Assembly (NCBI GenBank): GCA_023430145.1
Contig: JAEZCD010000391.1
Span: 1-32,154, forward strand
Reading direction: 5' to 3'
Source: Pseudomonadota bacterium
GTDB taxonomy: Bacteria > Pseudomonadota > Alphaproteobacteria > Rhizobiales > Methylopilaceae
Length of the DNA stretch: 32,154 nt
Below are positions 1 to 6,569 of this stretch, piece after piece. The notes under the pieces were generated by a model, which saw only the letters and a list, made by a program, of their open reading frames with translations, did no database searches and was not told the DNA's origin. Both the position numbers and the translations under genes were made by a program. Position 1 is the first letter of the stretch. Each line of letters starts with the position of its first letter.

Positions 1-810
1 GCGCTGCCGATCGGGGCCGCGCTCGCCGGCCTGATCGGCATCGCGCTCGTGGTGCCGCTCGCCTCCCTGCTCGCCGCGTCGCTGGTGCCGACCTACGGCG
101 TCGCGCTGTCGTTGGCGACGGTGACGCTCGACAATTTCGCCGAGGTGCTGCTGCGCCAGGACGCTGCCGCGCGCGCCTTCGTCAACTCGTTCCTGTTCTC
201 GGTCGCGGCGGCGGTCGGCGGAGCCGTGATGGCCGTGCCGATCGCTTACGCCACCCTGCGCCATCTGCCGCGGCAGCGGCCGCTGATCGAGGGCCTGTTC
301 GAGATTCCCTATGCGCTGCCGGGGGTCGTGCTGGCGGTGGCGGCGATCCTGCTCTTCCTCAAGCCGCTGCCGCTGGTCGGCATCAGCCTCTACGGCACGG
401 CGGCGATCATCGTCTTCGCCTATCTCGCCCGCTTCCTGCCGCTCGCGATTAAGCCGGTCGCGGCCTCGCTGGCGCAGCTCGATCCGTCGGTCGAGGAGGC
501 CGCCTCGCTCTGCGGCGCCGGCACTTTGGCGCGCATCCGCTACATCATCGCGCCCGCGGTGGCGCCGGCGATGACGGCGGGTGCGCTGCTCGTCTTCCTG
601 ATCGCCTTCAACGAGCTCACCGTTTCGGCGCTGCTCTGGTCGCGCGGCACCGAGACGCTCGGGGTGGTGCTGTTCGGCCTCGAGGAGGCGGGCCTCGCCT
701 CGGCCGCCTCGGCGCTGGCGATCGCCGCCACCGCCGTCGTCGCGGTCGTCATGCTGCTGCTCGACCGGCTCGGCCGCCGCCTGCCCGAGGGCGCGCTGCC
801 CTGGCGCTGA
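1..810 (+). CDS. ABC transporter permease, 5' truncated by window edge
   Basis: Inner-membrane permease subunit of a binding-protein-dependent ABC importer, of the type found in Fe3+/thiamine/sulfate-like systems. The frame is open from base 1, so the gene starts outside the window; the GTG at 49 is only the first in-frame start here. Hydrophobic helices alternate with short loops. The cytoplasmic EAA loop that docks on the ATPase is recognisable around 493-550 (EEAASLCGAGTLARIRYIIAP spans it; key residues are EAA, then G, then I and P). The preceding EIPYALPGVVLA and following LIAFNELTVSALLW segments resemble FbpB-type permeases. The C-terminus is intact (LPWR, stop at 808-810). A substrate-binding protein and ATPase are expected to the left but are not visible. 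Substrate is unknown; iron or another anion/polyamine-type solute is inference. The next gene is convergent, 4 bp away. Confidence 0.88.
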   Translation, partial: ALPIGAALAGLIGIALVVPLASLLAASLVPTYGVALSLATVTLDNFAEVLLRQDAAARAFVNSFLFSVAAAVGGAVMAVPIAYATLRHLPRQRPLIEGLFEIPYALPGVVLAVAAILLFLKPLPLVGISLYGTAAIIVFAYLARFLPLAIKPVAASLAQLDPSVEEAASLCGAGTLARIRYIIAPAVAPAMTAGALLVFLIAFNELTVSALLWSRGTETLGVVLFGLEEAGLASAASALAIAATAVVAVVMLLLDRLGRRLPEGALPWR

Positions 811-814
811 AGGT

Positions 815-1267
815 TCAAGCGGCCGGGCCGTCGGTCTCTTCCCCGTCCTCGAGCGCGAGATCGAGCATGAGCGCGAGGATGCGTTCGCCGCGCAGCCGCT
901 CGGCCAGGAAGTCGCTCCCGGCGCCGAGGCCGTCGAACAGGTCGCGCTCGCGCGCCCATCGGCCGACGAGGCCCATCGACCAGTTGGGGAAGCAGCGCCG
1001 CTTCACCGGCTCGTAGGCGAGCACCGCGACGTCGCCGTGCCGCTCGTCGCACTGGATGCGCTCGAAGGTTCCCTCGAGGGCTCGGCGCGGTCCCTCCAGG
1101 ACCTGGGCGAAGATGCCGCTGTTGAAGATCAGTGCGCCGGTGATGCCGTCGCGGCGGTTGTTGCGCTGCGAGGCGACGAGGATCGCCTCGATCTCGTCGG
1201 CCGCATCCGCCTCGCGACCGAGGCGGTTCCGGCTGCAATAGACCAGCCGGTAGAGCGGCTCGCTCAT
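815..1267 (-). CDS. BLUF-domain blue-light sensor protein
   Basis: Stand-alone 150-residue BLUF protein, which senses blue light through bound FAD. The expected flavin-pocket residues are present: Tyr10 in LVYCSRN, the Asn pair 36-37 ahead of GITG, Gln55 in FAQVLEG, and the Trp96/Met98 pair in FPNWSMGL. A C-terminal extension of about 45 residues could be the helical cap typical of short BLUF proteins. The ATG at 1265-1267 was chosen because the upstream gene's TGA overlaps it (ATGA), giving translational coupling; a longer reading through the upstream gene is a shadow. The partner gene encodes a GGDEF-EAL protein, so the natural hypothesis is that light controls c-di-GMP turnover through protein-protein contact. 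That link is inference; the BLUF assignment itself is secure. Confidence 0.93.
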   Translation of the reverse strand: MSEPLYRLVYCSRNRLGREADAADEIEAILVASQRNNRRDGITGALIFNSGIFAQVLEGPRRALEGTFERIQCDERHGDVAVLAYEPVKRRCFPNWSMGLVGRWARERDLFDGLGAGSDFLAERLRGERILALMLDLALEDGEETDGPAA

Positions 1268-2913
1268 CGGTCCCCGCGCGTCTCGTCCGCGAAGAAGCAC
1301 CCGAGCTCGGCCGCAGGCGCCGGCCGGCCGACGAAGAAACCCTGGGCATCGGTGCAGCCGTCGGCTTCGACGAAGGCGAGCTGCTCGGCCGTCTCGACGC
1401 CTTCGGCGACGATCGGCACACCCATGCTGCGGCCCATGGCGGCGACCGCCCGGACCAGTGCCCCGCCGCCGCCGGTCGAACGCCCGATGATGAAGGACCG
1501 GTCGACCTTGATCTTGTCGAACGGGAAGCTCTGCAGATAGGTCAGCGAGGAGAAGCCGGTGCCGAAGTCGTCCATCGAGATCCGCACGCCGAGCTCCTTC
1601 AGGCTGTGCAGGACGGCAAGGATGGCCGCCTCGTCTCCGAGCAGGACGCTCTCGGTGATCTCGAGCTCGAGGCGCCGGGGATCGAGCCGCGTCTCGGCGA
1701 GCGCCGACAGCACCGTCGCGGCGAGCCCGGCGCCGAACTGGGCGGCAGAGACGTTGACGGCCACGAAGGTGTCGACCGGCCACGTCGCGGCGACGCGGCA
1801 CGCGGTTCGCAGCACCCACTCGCCGATCGGGACGATGAGGCCGGTCTCCTCCGCGAGCGGGATGAAGTCGGCCGGCGATACCGAGCCGCGCTCGGGGTGA
1901 TGCCAGCGCAGAAGCGCCTCGAAGCCGACCACGCGGCGCTCGGCGAGGTTGAGCTGTGGCTGGTAGACGAGGGCGAACTCCCGCCTCGCCAGCGCGCGGC
2001 GCAGGTCGAGCTCGAGGCTCCGTCTCGCCTGCGTCTCCGCCTCCATCGCCGGCTCGTAGGCGCGGACGCCGCCGGCCTGCTCGGCCTGCCGCAGCGCAAT
2101 GTCGGCGCTCTGGAGAAGCCGGATGGCGGCGGCGCCGTCCCGCGGTCCGCAGGCGATGCCGATGCTCGAATCGATGTCGATGACGTTCCCCTCGACGATG
2201 TAGGTGCGGGCGAGCAGCCCGCGAAGGCGGACGGCGAGCTCCAGGGCCCTGTCGTCGAGGCGGTCACCGCCGGTGAGGAGCACCGCAAACTCGTCGCCGC
2301 CCAGCCGTGCCGCGAGGCCGACATCGGCGAGCGCCCGCCGCAGGCGATCGGCGACGACCTCGAGTAGCGCGTCGGCGACGGCGAGGCCGAGCGTGTTCTT
2401 GACCATGCCGAAGCGCTCGAGATCGATGTGCAGGAGCCCGACCGCCACACCCGTCGCGAGCGCCTTGTCGAGAGCGGCGACCAGCCCGGCCCTGTCGGCG
2501 AGCCCGGTCAATTCGTCGAGCCCGGGTGTCGCTTCGGAACGCTGCGACTCGATGAGGACGGCGAGGCCGTCGCTGACCGCGGCGACATGCGCCACGAGGG
2601 GGATGCCGGTCAGGGGCAGCGGGATCTCGGTTTCTGGACGGCTGCGGCAGGCACGCAGAACGGCACGGTGGAACTCGCCGACATCCGGCAGCCGGCGCAG
2701 GAGCCGCCGATAGGCATCGTTCGCGTAGGCGAGGCTGCCGTCCGGCATCAGCACGGCGACCGCGCAGGGCAGGGCGGAGACCGCAGCAGCGGCAAGGGCC
2801 TGGTCGGCACGGCCGACAGACTCCGTCCCGGGGCGGGCCTCGGCCGCCCCGGTGGCACGCTCTTCGCCGCCCGCTTCCGAGCCGGCGCGTGAAACCCCGG
2901 ACGGACTACCCAT
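1264..2913 (-). CDS. PAS-like/GGDEF/EAL c-di-GMP signalling protein
   Basis: 549 residues, soluble, with no membrane segment. A PAS-like N-terminal part (about 40-125) precedes a GGDEF domain (about 133-290) and an EAL domain (about 296-545). EAL catalytic features look complete: EALLRW at 332, NVSAAQF at 387, ELEITES at 416, MDDFGTGFSS at 447, KVDRSF, AEGVE and the late Gln in DAQGFF. Phosphodiesterase activity is therefore likely. The GGDEF motif (205-209) is intact, but the substrate-contact stretch normally reading VNDTLGHA is VKNTLGLA (Asn to Lys at 172, then Asp to Asn), and no RxxD inhibitory site precedes GGDEF. The cyclase may be weak or act as a GTP-sensing module. The start ATG at 2911-2913 follows non-coding sequence. 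Its stop overlaps the BLUF start, so the two are probably one transcript. Confidence 0.92.
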   Translation of the reverse strand: MGSPSGVSRAGSEAGGEERATGAAEARPGTESVGRADQALAAAAVSALPCAVAVLMPDGSLAYANDAYRRLLRRLPDVGEFHRAVLRACRSRPETEIPLPLTGIPLVAHVAAVSDGLAVLIESQRSEATPGLDELTGLADRAGLVAALDKALATGVAVGLLHIDLERFGMVKNTLGLAVADALLEVVADRLRRALADVGLAARLGGDEFAVLLTGGDRLDDRALELAVRLRGLLARTYIVEGNVIDIDSSIGIACGPRDGAAAIRLLQSADIALRQAEQAGGVRAYEPAMEAETQARRSLELDLRRALARREFALVYQPQLNLAERRVVGFEALLRWHHPERGSVSPADFIPLAEETGLIVPIGEWVLRTACRVAATWPVDTFVAVNVSAAQFGAGLAATVLSALAETRLDPRRLELEITESVLLGDEAAILAVLHSLKELGVRISMDDFGTGFSSLTYLQSFPFDKIKVDRSFIIGRSTGGGGALVRAVAAMGRSMGVPIVAEGVETAEQLAFVEADGCTDAQGFFVGRPAPAAELGCFFADETRGDR

Positions 2914-2980
2914 CCGGCGCAGTGTAGCCGAAAATCTTGCCGATCCATGAAAGGTTGCGCCGCCTTCCAGGCTGCCCGCG

Positions 2981-4042
2981 TCAATCGTCGGTGAAGCCGG
3001 TGTCCTTCACGGGCGGCGCGCCGCGCCGGGCATAGCGCGCCATCAGCGGCACGACGGTGTAGACCATCAGGATGCGGGCGATGTGGCAGGTGGTGACGAG
3101 CGCCACATCGATACCGAGCGCGAGCGTCAGCAGACCCATCTCGGCGACGCCGCCGGGAGCGAAGGCGAGCAACAGCTGCGGCAGCCCGAATCCGGTCGCC
3201 CAGGCGCAGAGGGCCGCGCTCGCTGCAGCGATGCTGACGAGGCCGATGCTCCAGACGAAGCCGTGCCCGAGCGCGGTGCGGAAGTGCCGCCATTCCAGAT
3301 CGACGAAGCGCACGCCGATATAGGCACCGAGCACCACCTGCACCGCGCTGATCAGCGGGCCGGGCGGCGAGCTCGACGTGAGCCCCATCAGGTGCACGGC
3401 CGCGCTGACCGAGAGCGGACCGAGGAACCCGCCGGCCGGAATCCGCGTCCAGCGGCCGGCGAAGTAGCCGACGACGCCGCAGGCGACGAGGATGGCGAGA
3501 TCCTTCGGATCGAGGGGCGGCGGCGCATGCGGCTCCGGCCGCGTCAGCGGGCCGGTCATCAGCGAGATGATGAAGGGCAGCGAGATGACGACGGTCAGCA
3601 CCCGCACCGCGTGCACGAGGCCGAGGAAGACGATGTCGGCCCCCATCGAGGCGCCGACGAGCGTGAGGTCGCTGAGGCCTCCCGGCAGTGCCGAGAAGAA
3701 GGCGGTGAGCCGGTCCCGTTTCGCCGCCCGGCGGAAATAGGCGTAGCCGAACAGGCCGGCGACGAGGACGTAGGCGGCGACGAAAGCGAGCACCAGCGGC
3801 CAGGTCGCGAGCTGGCCGAACAGGGCCGGCGTGAAGTAGCTGCCGAGCGCGACGCCGAGGACCGGCTGCAGGCCCTCGCGGAAGAATTTCGGCACCCGGA
3901 CGCCGGCAATGAGCTGCGAGGCGACCATGGTGAAGGCGAGCGCGCCGAGCATCCAGGAGAGCGGCACGCCGGCGAGCGTGAACAGGCCGCCGCCGACCGC
4001 GGCGATGGCAAAGGTTTTCAGCGTCTCGAGGGTGGCGGTCAC
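2981..4042 (-). CDS. AbrB-family polytopic membrane protein
   Basis: 353 residues, almost entirely hydrophobic helices with the duplicated architecture of the AbrB membrane family (PF05145). The family name is historical: members were once mislabelled ammonia monooxygenase or AbrB regulator, and their function is poorly known. Characteristic segments are GVPLSWMLGALAFTM near residue 25, ALPGGLSDLTLVGASMGAD near 120, and in the second half FAPGGVAEMGLLTLALGID, the repeat of the same PGG(L/V)xx motif. This supports an internal duplication. The start is GTG at 4040-4042, the first available in-frame start, with no clear Shine-Dalgarno. It lies 67 bp upstream (in transcription terms) of the GGDEF-EAL gene on the same strand and could be co-transcribed, but nothing shows a functional link. 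A transport role is inference from topology. Confidence 0.85.
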   Translation of the reverse strand: MTATLETLKTFAIAAVGGGLFTLAGVPLSWMLGALAFTMVASQLIAGVRVPKFFREGLQPVLGVALGSYFTPALFGQLATWPLVLAFVAAYVLVAGLFGYAYFRRAAKRDRLTAFFSALPGGLSDLTLVGASMGADIVFLGLVHAVRVLTVVISLPFIISLMTGPLTRPEPHAPPPLDPKDLAILVACGVVGYFAGRWTRIPAGGFLGPLSVSAAVHLMGLTSSSPPGPLISAVQVVLGAYIGVRFVDLEWRHFRTALGHGFVWSIGLVSIAAASAALCAWATGFGLPQLLLAFAPGGVAEMGLLTLALGIDVALVTTCHIARILMVYTVVPLMARYARRGAPPVKDTGFTDD

Positions 4043-4198
4043 GGCGGGTTATTCGGGGCACCCGGCGGGGCGGTGCGGGGCAGGCCTTGGGCGAGGTTTC
4101 GCATGCCGCCCCCGAGTCGAGCAAACGGCAGGTCGGATGCGCCGGTCGTCCATCGGCGCAGCCCGTCCGCTCGGCGTGGCCCGGCCCATCCGCTCGTC

Positions 4199-4221
4199 GT
4201 CCTGCGGCTCGACCGCAGGAC
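4199..4221. terminator. Hairpin in the 204-bp gap downstream of the AraC-family gene
   Basis: A perfect 9-bp inverted repeat, GTCCTGCGG / CCGCAGGAC, with a 5-nt loop lies between the AraC-family gene's stop (4247) and the AbrB-family start (4042). No T-run follows on either strand, so it could be a weak or Rho-assisted terminator or a dispersed repeat rather than a classical intrinsic terminator. Nothing else is recognisable between 4043 and 4246. Confidence 0.4.
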
Positions 4222-4246
4222 CCATCTTCCGGCCGGGTGCAACACC

Positions 4247-5275
4247 CTATTCTCCGGAGCCCTTCCCGCCTTCTCCGGTCCGCCACGCCAACGGGCTCGT
4301 TCCCATGACGCGGCGGAACTCGCGGTTGAAGTTCGATTTCGTGCTGAAGCCGACCTCGAACAGGATCGCGGTCACCGGCCGGTCGGTCGTGCGCAGCAGC
4401 TCGACCGCCTCGGCGATGCGGCGGTCATTGACGTATTGCGAGACGTTGCGGCCCTCGATCCGGTTTATCGCGCCCGAGATGCGCCGCGCCGGCAGGCCGA
4501 TCCGCCGGGCGAGGCGGCCGAGATTGAGGTCCGGGTCTCGGGTCAGGCCCGCGCGCAGCAGGGCGTCGACGTGGGCGAGCGTCTCGCGATCCTCCTCCGC
4601 GGAGGATTCGGTCACGGCGGGCTCGGCTTCGGTTTCCGCCGGCACTGTCGGTGGCGCGCTGCGCCCGGCGAGCGCCATGGCGGCGCCGAGCAGGAGGAGG
4701 ACGGGAAGGTTCGCGAGGCCGACCGCGATCGCGCCGCGGCTGCCGTCGCCGAGCCGCATGTCGGTGGCGATCAGCGTGTCGAGACCGGCCGACACGAACA
4801 GCGCGACCGCCGTGGCGAGCAGCGCGCGGTGGATGGTCGTCGCCTCCTCGAGCGGGGCGAGGCGCAGCGCGTCCGGTCCGCGCAGGCCGAGGCGCAGAAG
4901 CGCCACGCCATAGGCGAAGAAGGTGGCGACGAGCGCGATGTCGATGAAGTCCGGCTCGAGCAGCATCAGCGCGAGCACCAGCAGAATTGGGATGGCATGT
5001 AGCCAGGGCTGCGACGGCGGCTCCTCCGTGGCGACGGAGCGGAAGCCGAGAAAGGCCAGCGGCGGCAGGGCTGCGGCGAGCAGCGACTGCAGCGGCAGCA
5101 AGGTGCGGACGCCGTAGCCCCAGCGCAGCCCGATCAGGATCGAGAGCGCCACGTAGAGGCCGAGCGAGGCCGCGAAGAAGCGATTCGCCGGCGGGCCGTC
5201 CGCGCGGACGAGCATGCGGGCGAGCAGGATCGCCAGCAGCAGGGCGACGACGAACGGGATCGGGACGAAGAGCAT
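4247..5275 (-). CDS. AraC-family regulator with N-terminal membrane domain
   Basis: 342 residues. The first about 210 residues form roughly seven hydrophobic helices (starting LFVPIPFVVALLLAILLARM). An acidic linker (AETEAEPAVTESSAEEDRET) follows, then a C-terminal AraC/XylS double helix-turn-helix of about 100 residues. The second HTH is clear: ILFEVGFSTKSNFNREFRR followed by MGTSPLAWR, the family's signature (normally GFxSxSxFxRxFKxxxGxSPxxYR). The first HTH covers LARRIGLPARRISGAINR. This layout defines a known class of membrane-anchored AraC proteins that sense signals at the membrane. The start ATG at 5273-5275 immediately precedes the first helix. Divergent from the hydrolase at 5413, with a tandem repeat between them that fits an AraC-family site. 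Target and signal are unknown. Confidence 0.9.
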   Translation of the reverse strand: MLFVPIPFVVALLLAILLARMLVRADGPPANRFFAASLGLYVALSILIGLRWGYGVRTLLPLQSLLAAALPPLAFLGFRSVATEEPPSQPWLHAIPILLVLALMLLEPDFIDIALVATFFAYGVALLRLGLRGPDALRLAPLEEATTIHRALLATAVALFVSAGLDTLIATDMRLGDGSRGAIAVGLANLPVLLLLGAAMALAGRSAPPTVPAETEAEPAVTESSAEEDRETLAHVDALLRAGLTRDPDLNLGRLARRIGLPARRISGAINRIEGRNVSQYVNDRRIAEAVELLRTTDRPVTAILFEVGFSTKSNFNREFRRVMGTSPLAWRTGEGGKGSGE

Positions 5276-5315
5276 CGGCGGGGTCGCGGGCGCGGGTCGC
5301 CACCAGCATGGCCGA

Positions 5316-5351
5316 GATCGCGATCGAGGACGACCAGGATCGCGATAGAGG
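5316..5351. promoter_or_regulatory. Tandem 14-bp direct repeat, candidate AraC-family binding site
   Basis: GATCGCGATCGAGG at 5316-5329 is repeated as GATCGCGATAGAGG at 5338-5351, with one mismatch and 22 bp from start to start. AraC-family proteins typically recognise direct half-sites about two helical turns apart. The repeat sits in the 137-bp divergent gap between the AraC-family gene and the hydrolase. Binding is inferred, not shown. Confidence 0.5.
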
Positions 5352-5412
5352 TCGCGCGTCGTGCGGCGCTGGGCCAAGCCGGCCGCGTCCTTCGACCTCA
5401 CAGGTGGCTTCG

Positions 5413-6426
5413 ATGCGGTTTCTACCCGTCCTTCTCGCCGGCGCCCTGGCGCTCTGCCCCACTCTCGCGGGCGCCGCCGGCTTCCGGTTCGCGACCGTTC
5501 CCGATCCGGACGACCGGCCGCTCGAGGTCGGCATCTGGTACCCGACCGCCGCGCCCGCCCCGGCCGAGCCGAACACGCCGTTCCGGCAGGCGCTGGCGCT
5601 CGACGCGCCGGTCGCCGGCGAGGGCCTGCCGCTGGTGGTGATCTCGCACGGCTATGGCGGCTGGCTCGGCGGCCATGCCGGCACCGCGCTCGCGCTCGCC
5701 GAGGCCGGCTTCGTCGTCGTCGCGCCGACCCACACCGGCAATAATTACGAGGACGAGAGCTATCCGGCGGCGCGCTGGATGGTCGACCGGCCGCGGCATG
5801 TCGCGCGGGTGCTCGACTGGGTGCTCGGTCAATGGCCCGGCCGGGCGCGGCTCGATCCGAAAAAGATCGGCTTCTTCGGCTTCTCCGCCGGCGCCTACAC
5901 GGGGCTCGTCGCCATCGGCGGCGTGCCGAATCTCCGCCTCGCCGCCGAGCACTGCCGGCGCCAGCCGACCGAGGTGGCCTGCACGCTCGGGATCGTCGAA
6001 GCCTTGGGACAGACCACGTCCGGTGGCCCGACCGCATGGATGCACGAGCCGCGCATCCGCTCCGCCGTGCTCGCGGCGGTCGGTTTCGGCTTCGCCTTCG
6101 ACCGGGAAGGGCTCGGGAATGTGTCAGCGCCGGTGCAGCTCTGGGCGGCGGCCGCGGATCCACATGTGCCCGGCGCAACCAACACGCGCCCGGTGCGCGA
6201 AGGTCTGCCGATGACGCCCGACTACCGCGAGGTGGCGGGCGCCGGGCACTTCGTCTTCTTCCTCCCGCCGTGCAGCGATCCGAGGTTCCAGGCGGCGGAG
6301 CCGAAGGTCTGGGCGATGGTCTGCATCGACGCGCCCGGCTTCGATCGCGCGGCGTTCCAGCGCTCGTTCAACGCGGAGGTGGTGGGGTTCTTTCGGGAGA
6401 CGCTGAAGGTACCGGCGGCGCTGTAA
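5413..6426 (+). CDS. Secreted alpha/beta hydrolase (dienelactone hydrolase/PAF-acetylhydrolase-like)
   Basis: 337 residues. Export is indicated by a classical signal peptide, MRFLPVLLAGALALCPTLAG followed by AAG, so the mature enzyme is periplasmic or secreted. The nucleophile elbow GFSAG places the catalytic Ser at 158. VISHGYGGWLGGHAG supplies the oxyanion-hole region, and the likely triad partners are Asp249 (AAADPH) and His279 (AGHFVFF). The overall pattern (GIWYPTAAP near the N-terminus, SHGYGG, GFSAG, GHF) matches predicted dienelactone-hydrolase-like/PAF-acetylhydrolase-type esterases. The ATG at 5413 was chosen because it begins the signal peptide; the upstream in-frame ATG at 5308 would add a charged, non-exported extension. 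Divergent from a membrane-bound AraC-family regulator that probably controls it. Substrate is unknown; an ester or lactone is expected. Confidence 0.9.
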   Translation: MRFLPVLLAGALALCPTLAGAAGFRFATVPDPDDRPLEVGIWYPTAAPAPAEPNTPFRQALALDAPVAGEGLPLVVISHGYGGWLGGHAGTALALAEAGFVVVAPTHTGNNYEDESYPAARWMVDRPRHVARVLDWVLGQWPGRARLDPKKIGFFGFSAGAYTGLVAIGGVPNLRLAAEHCRRQPTEVACTLGIVEALGQTTSGGPTAWMHEPRIRSAVLAAVGFGFAFDREGLGNVSAPVQLWAAAADPHVPGATNTRPVREGLPMTPDYREVAGAGHFVFFLPPCSDPRFQAAEPKVWAMVCIDAPGFDRAAFQRSFNAEVVGFFRETLKVPAAL

Positions 6427-6430
6427 CTCA

Positions 6431-6510
6431 CCGTCGTCATCCTGCGCCGACGCGCCGTCGTCATCCTGCGCGACGCACCGTCGTCATCCTGCGCGAAAGC
6501 GCAGGGTGAC
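6431..6510. repeat. Three tandem CCGTCGTCATCCTGCGC units plus inverted partner (hairpin)
   Basis: The 17-mer CCGTCGTCATCCTGCGC starts at 6431, 6455 and 6478 (period 23-24 bp). The last copy pairs with GCGCAGGGTGAC at 6499-6510 around a GAAA loop (12-bp stem with one G.T pair). The element lies between two convergent genes and could serve as a shared terminator. The core CGTCATCCTGCGC recurs at 21697. Confidence 0.8.
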
Positions 6511-6569
6511 GAGGGTGGGGGCGGACGTGTCCGCGGCAGAGGGCCGGCGCCTCCGGAAGGAGCGCCCCC

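Noticed and set aside
3083..5002. Long plus-strand open frame antisense to the AbrB-family and AraC-family genes
   Set aside because: Low-complexity Arg/Ala/Asp/Gly-rich reading, antisense to two convincingly conserved genes; expected from third-position GC bias.
6431..6510. CRISPR-like array
   Set aside because: Only three units at a 23-24 bp period with 6-7 bp between them, too short for spacers; a palindromic repeat instead.
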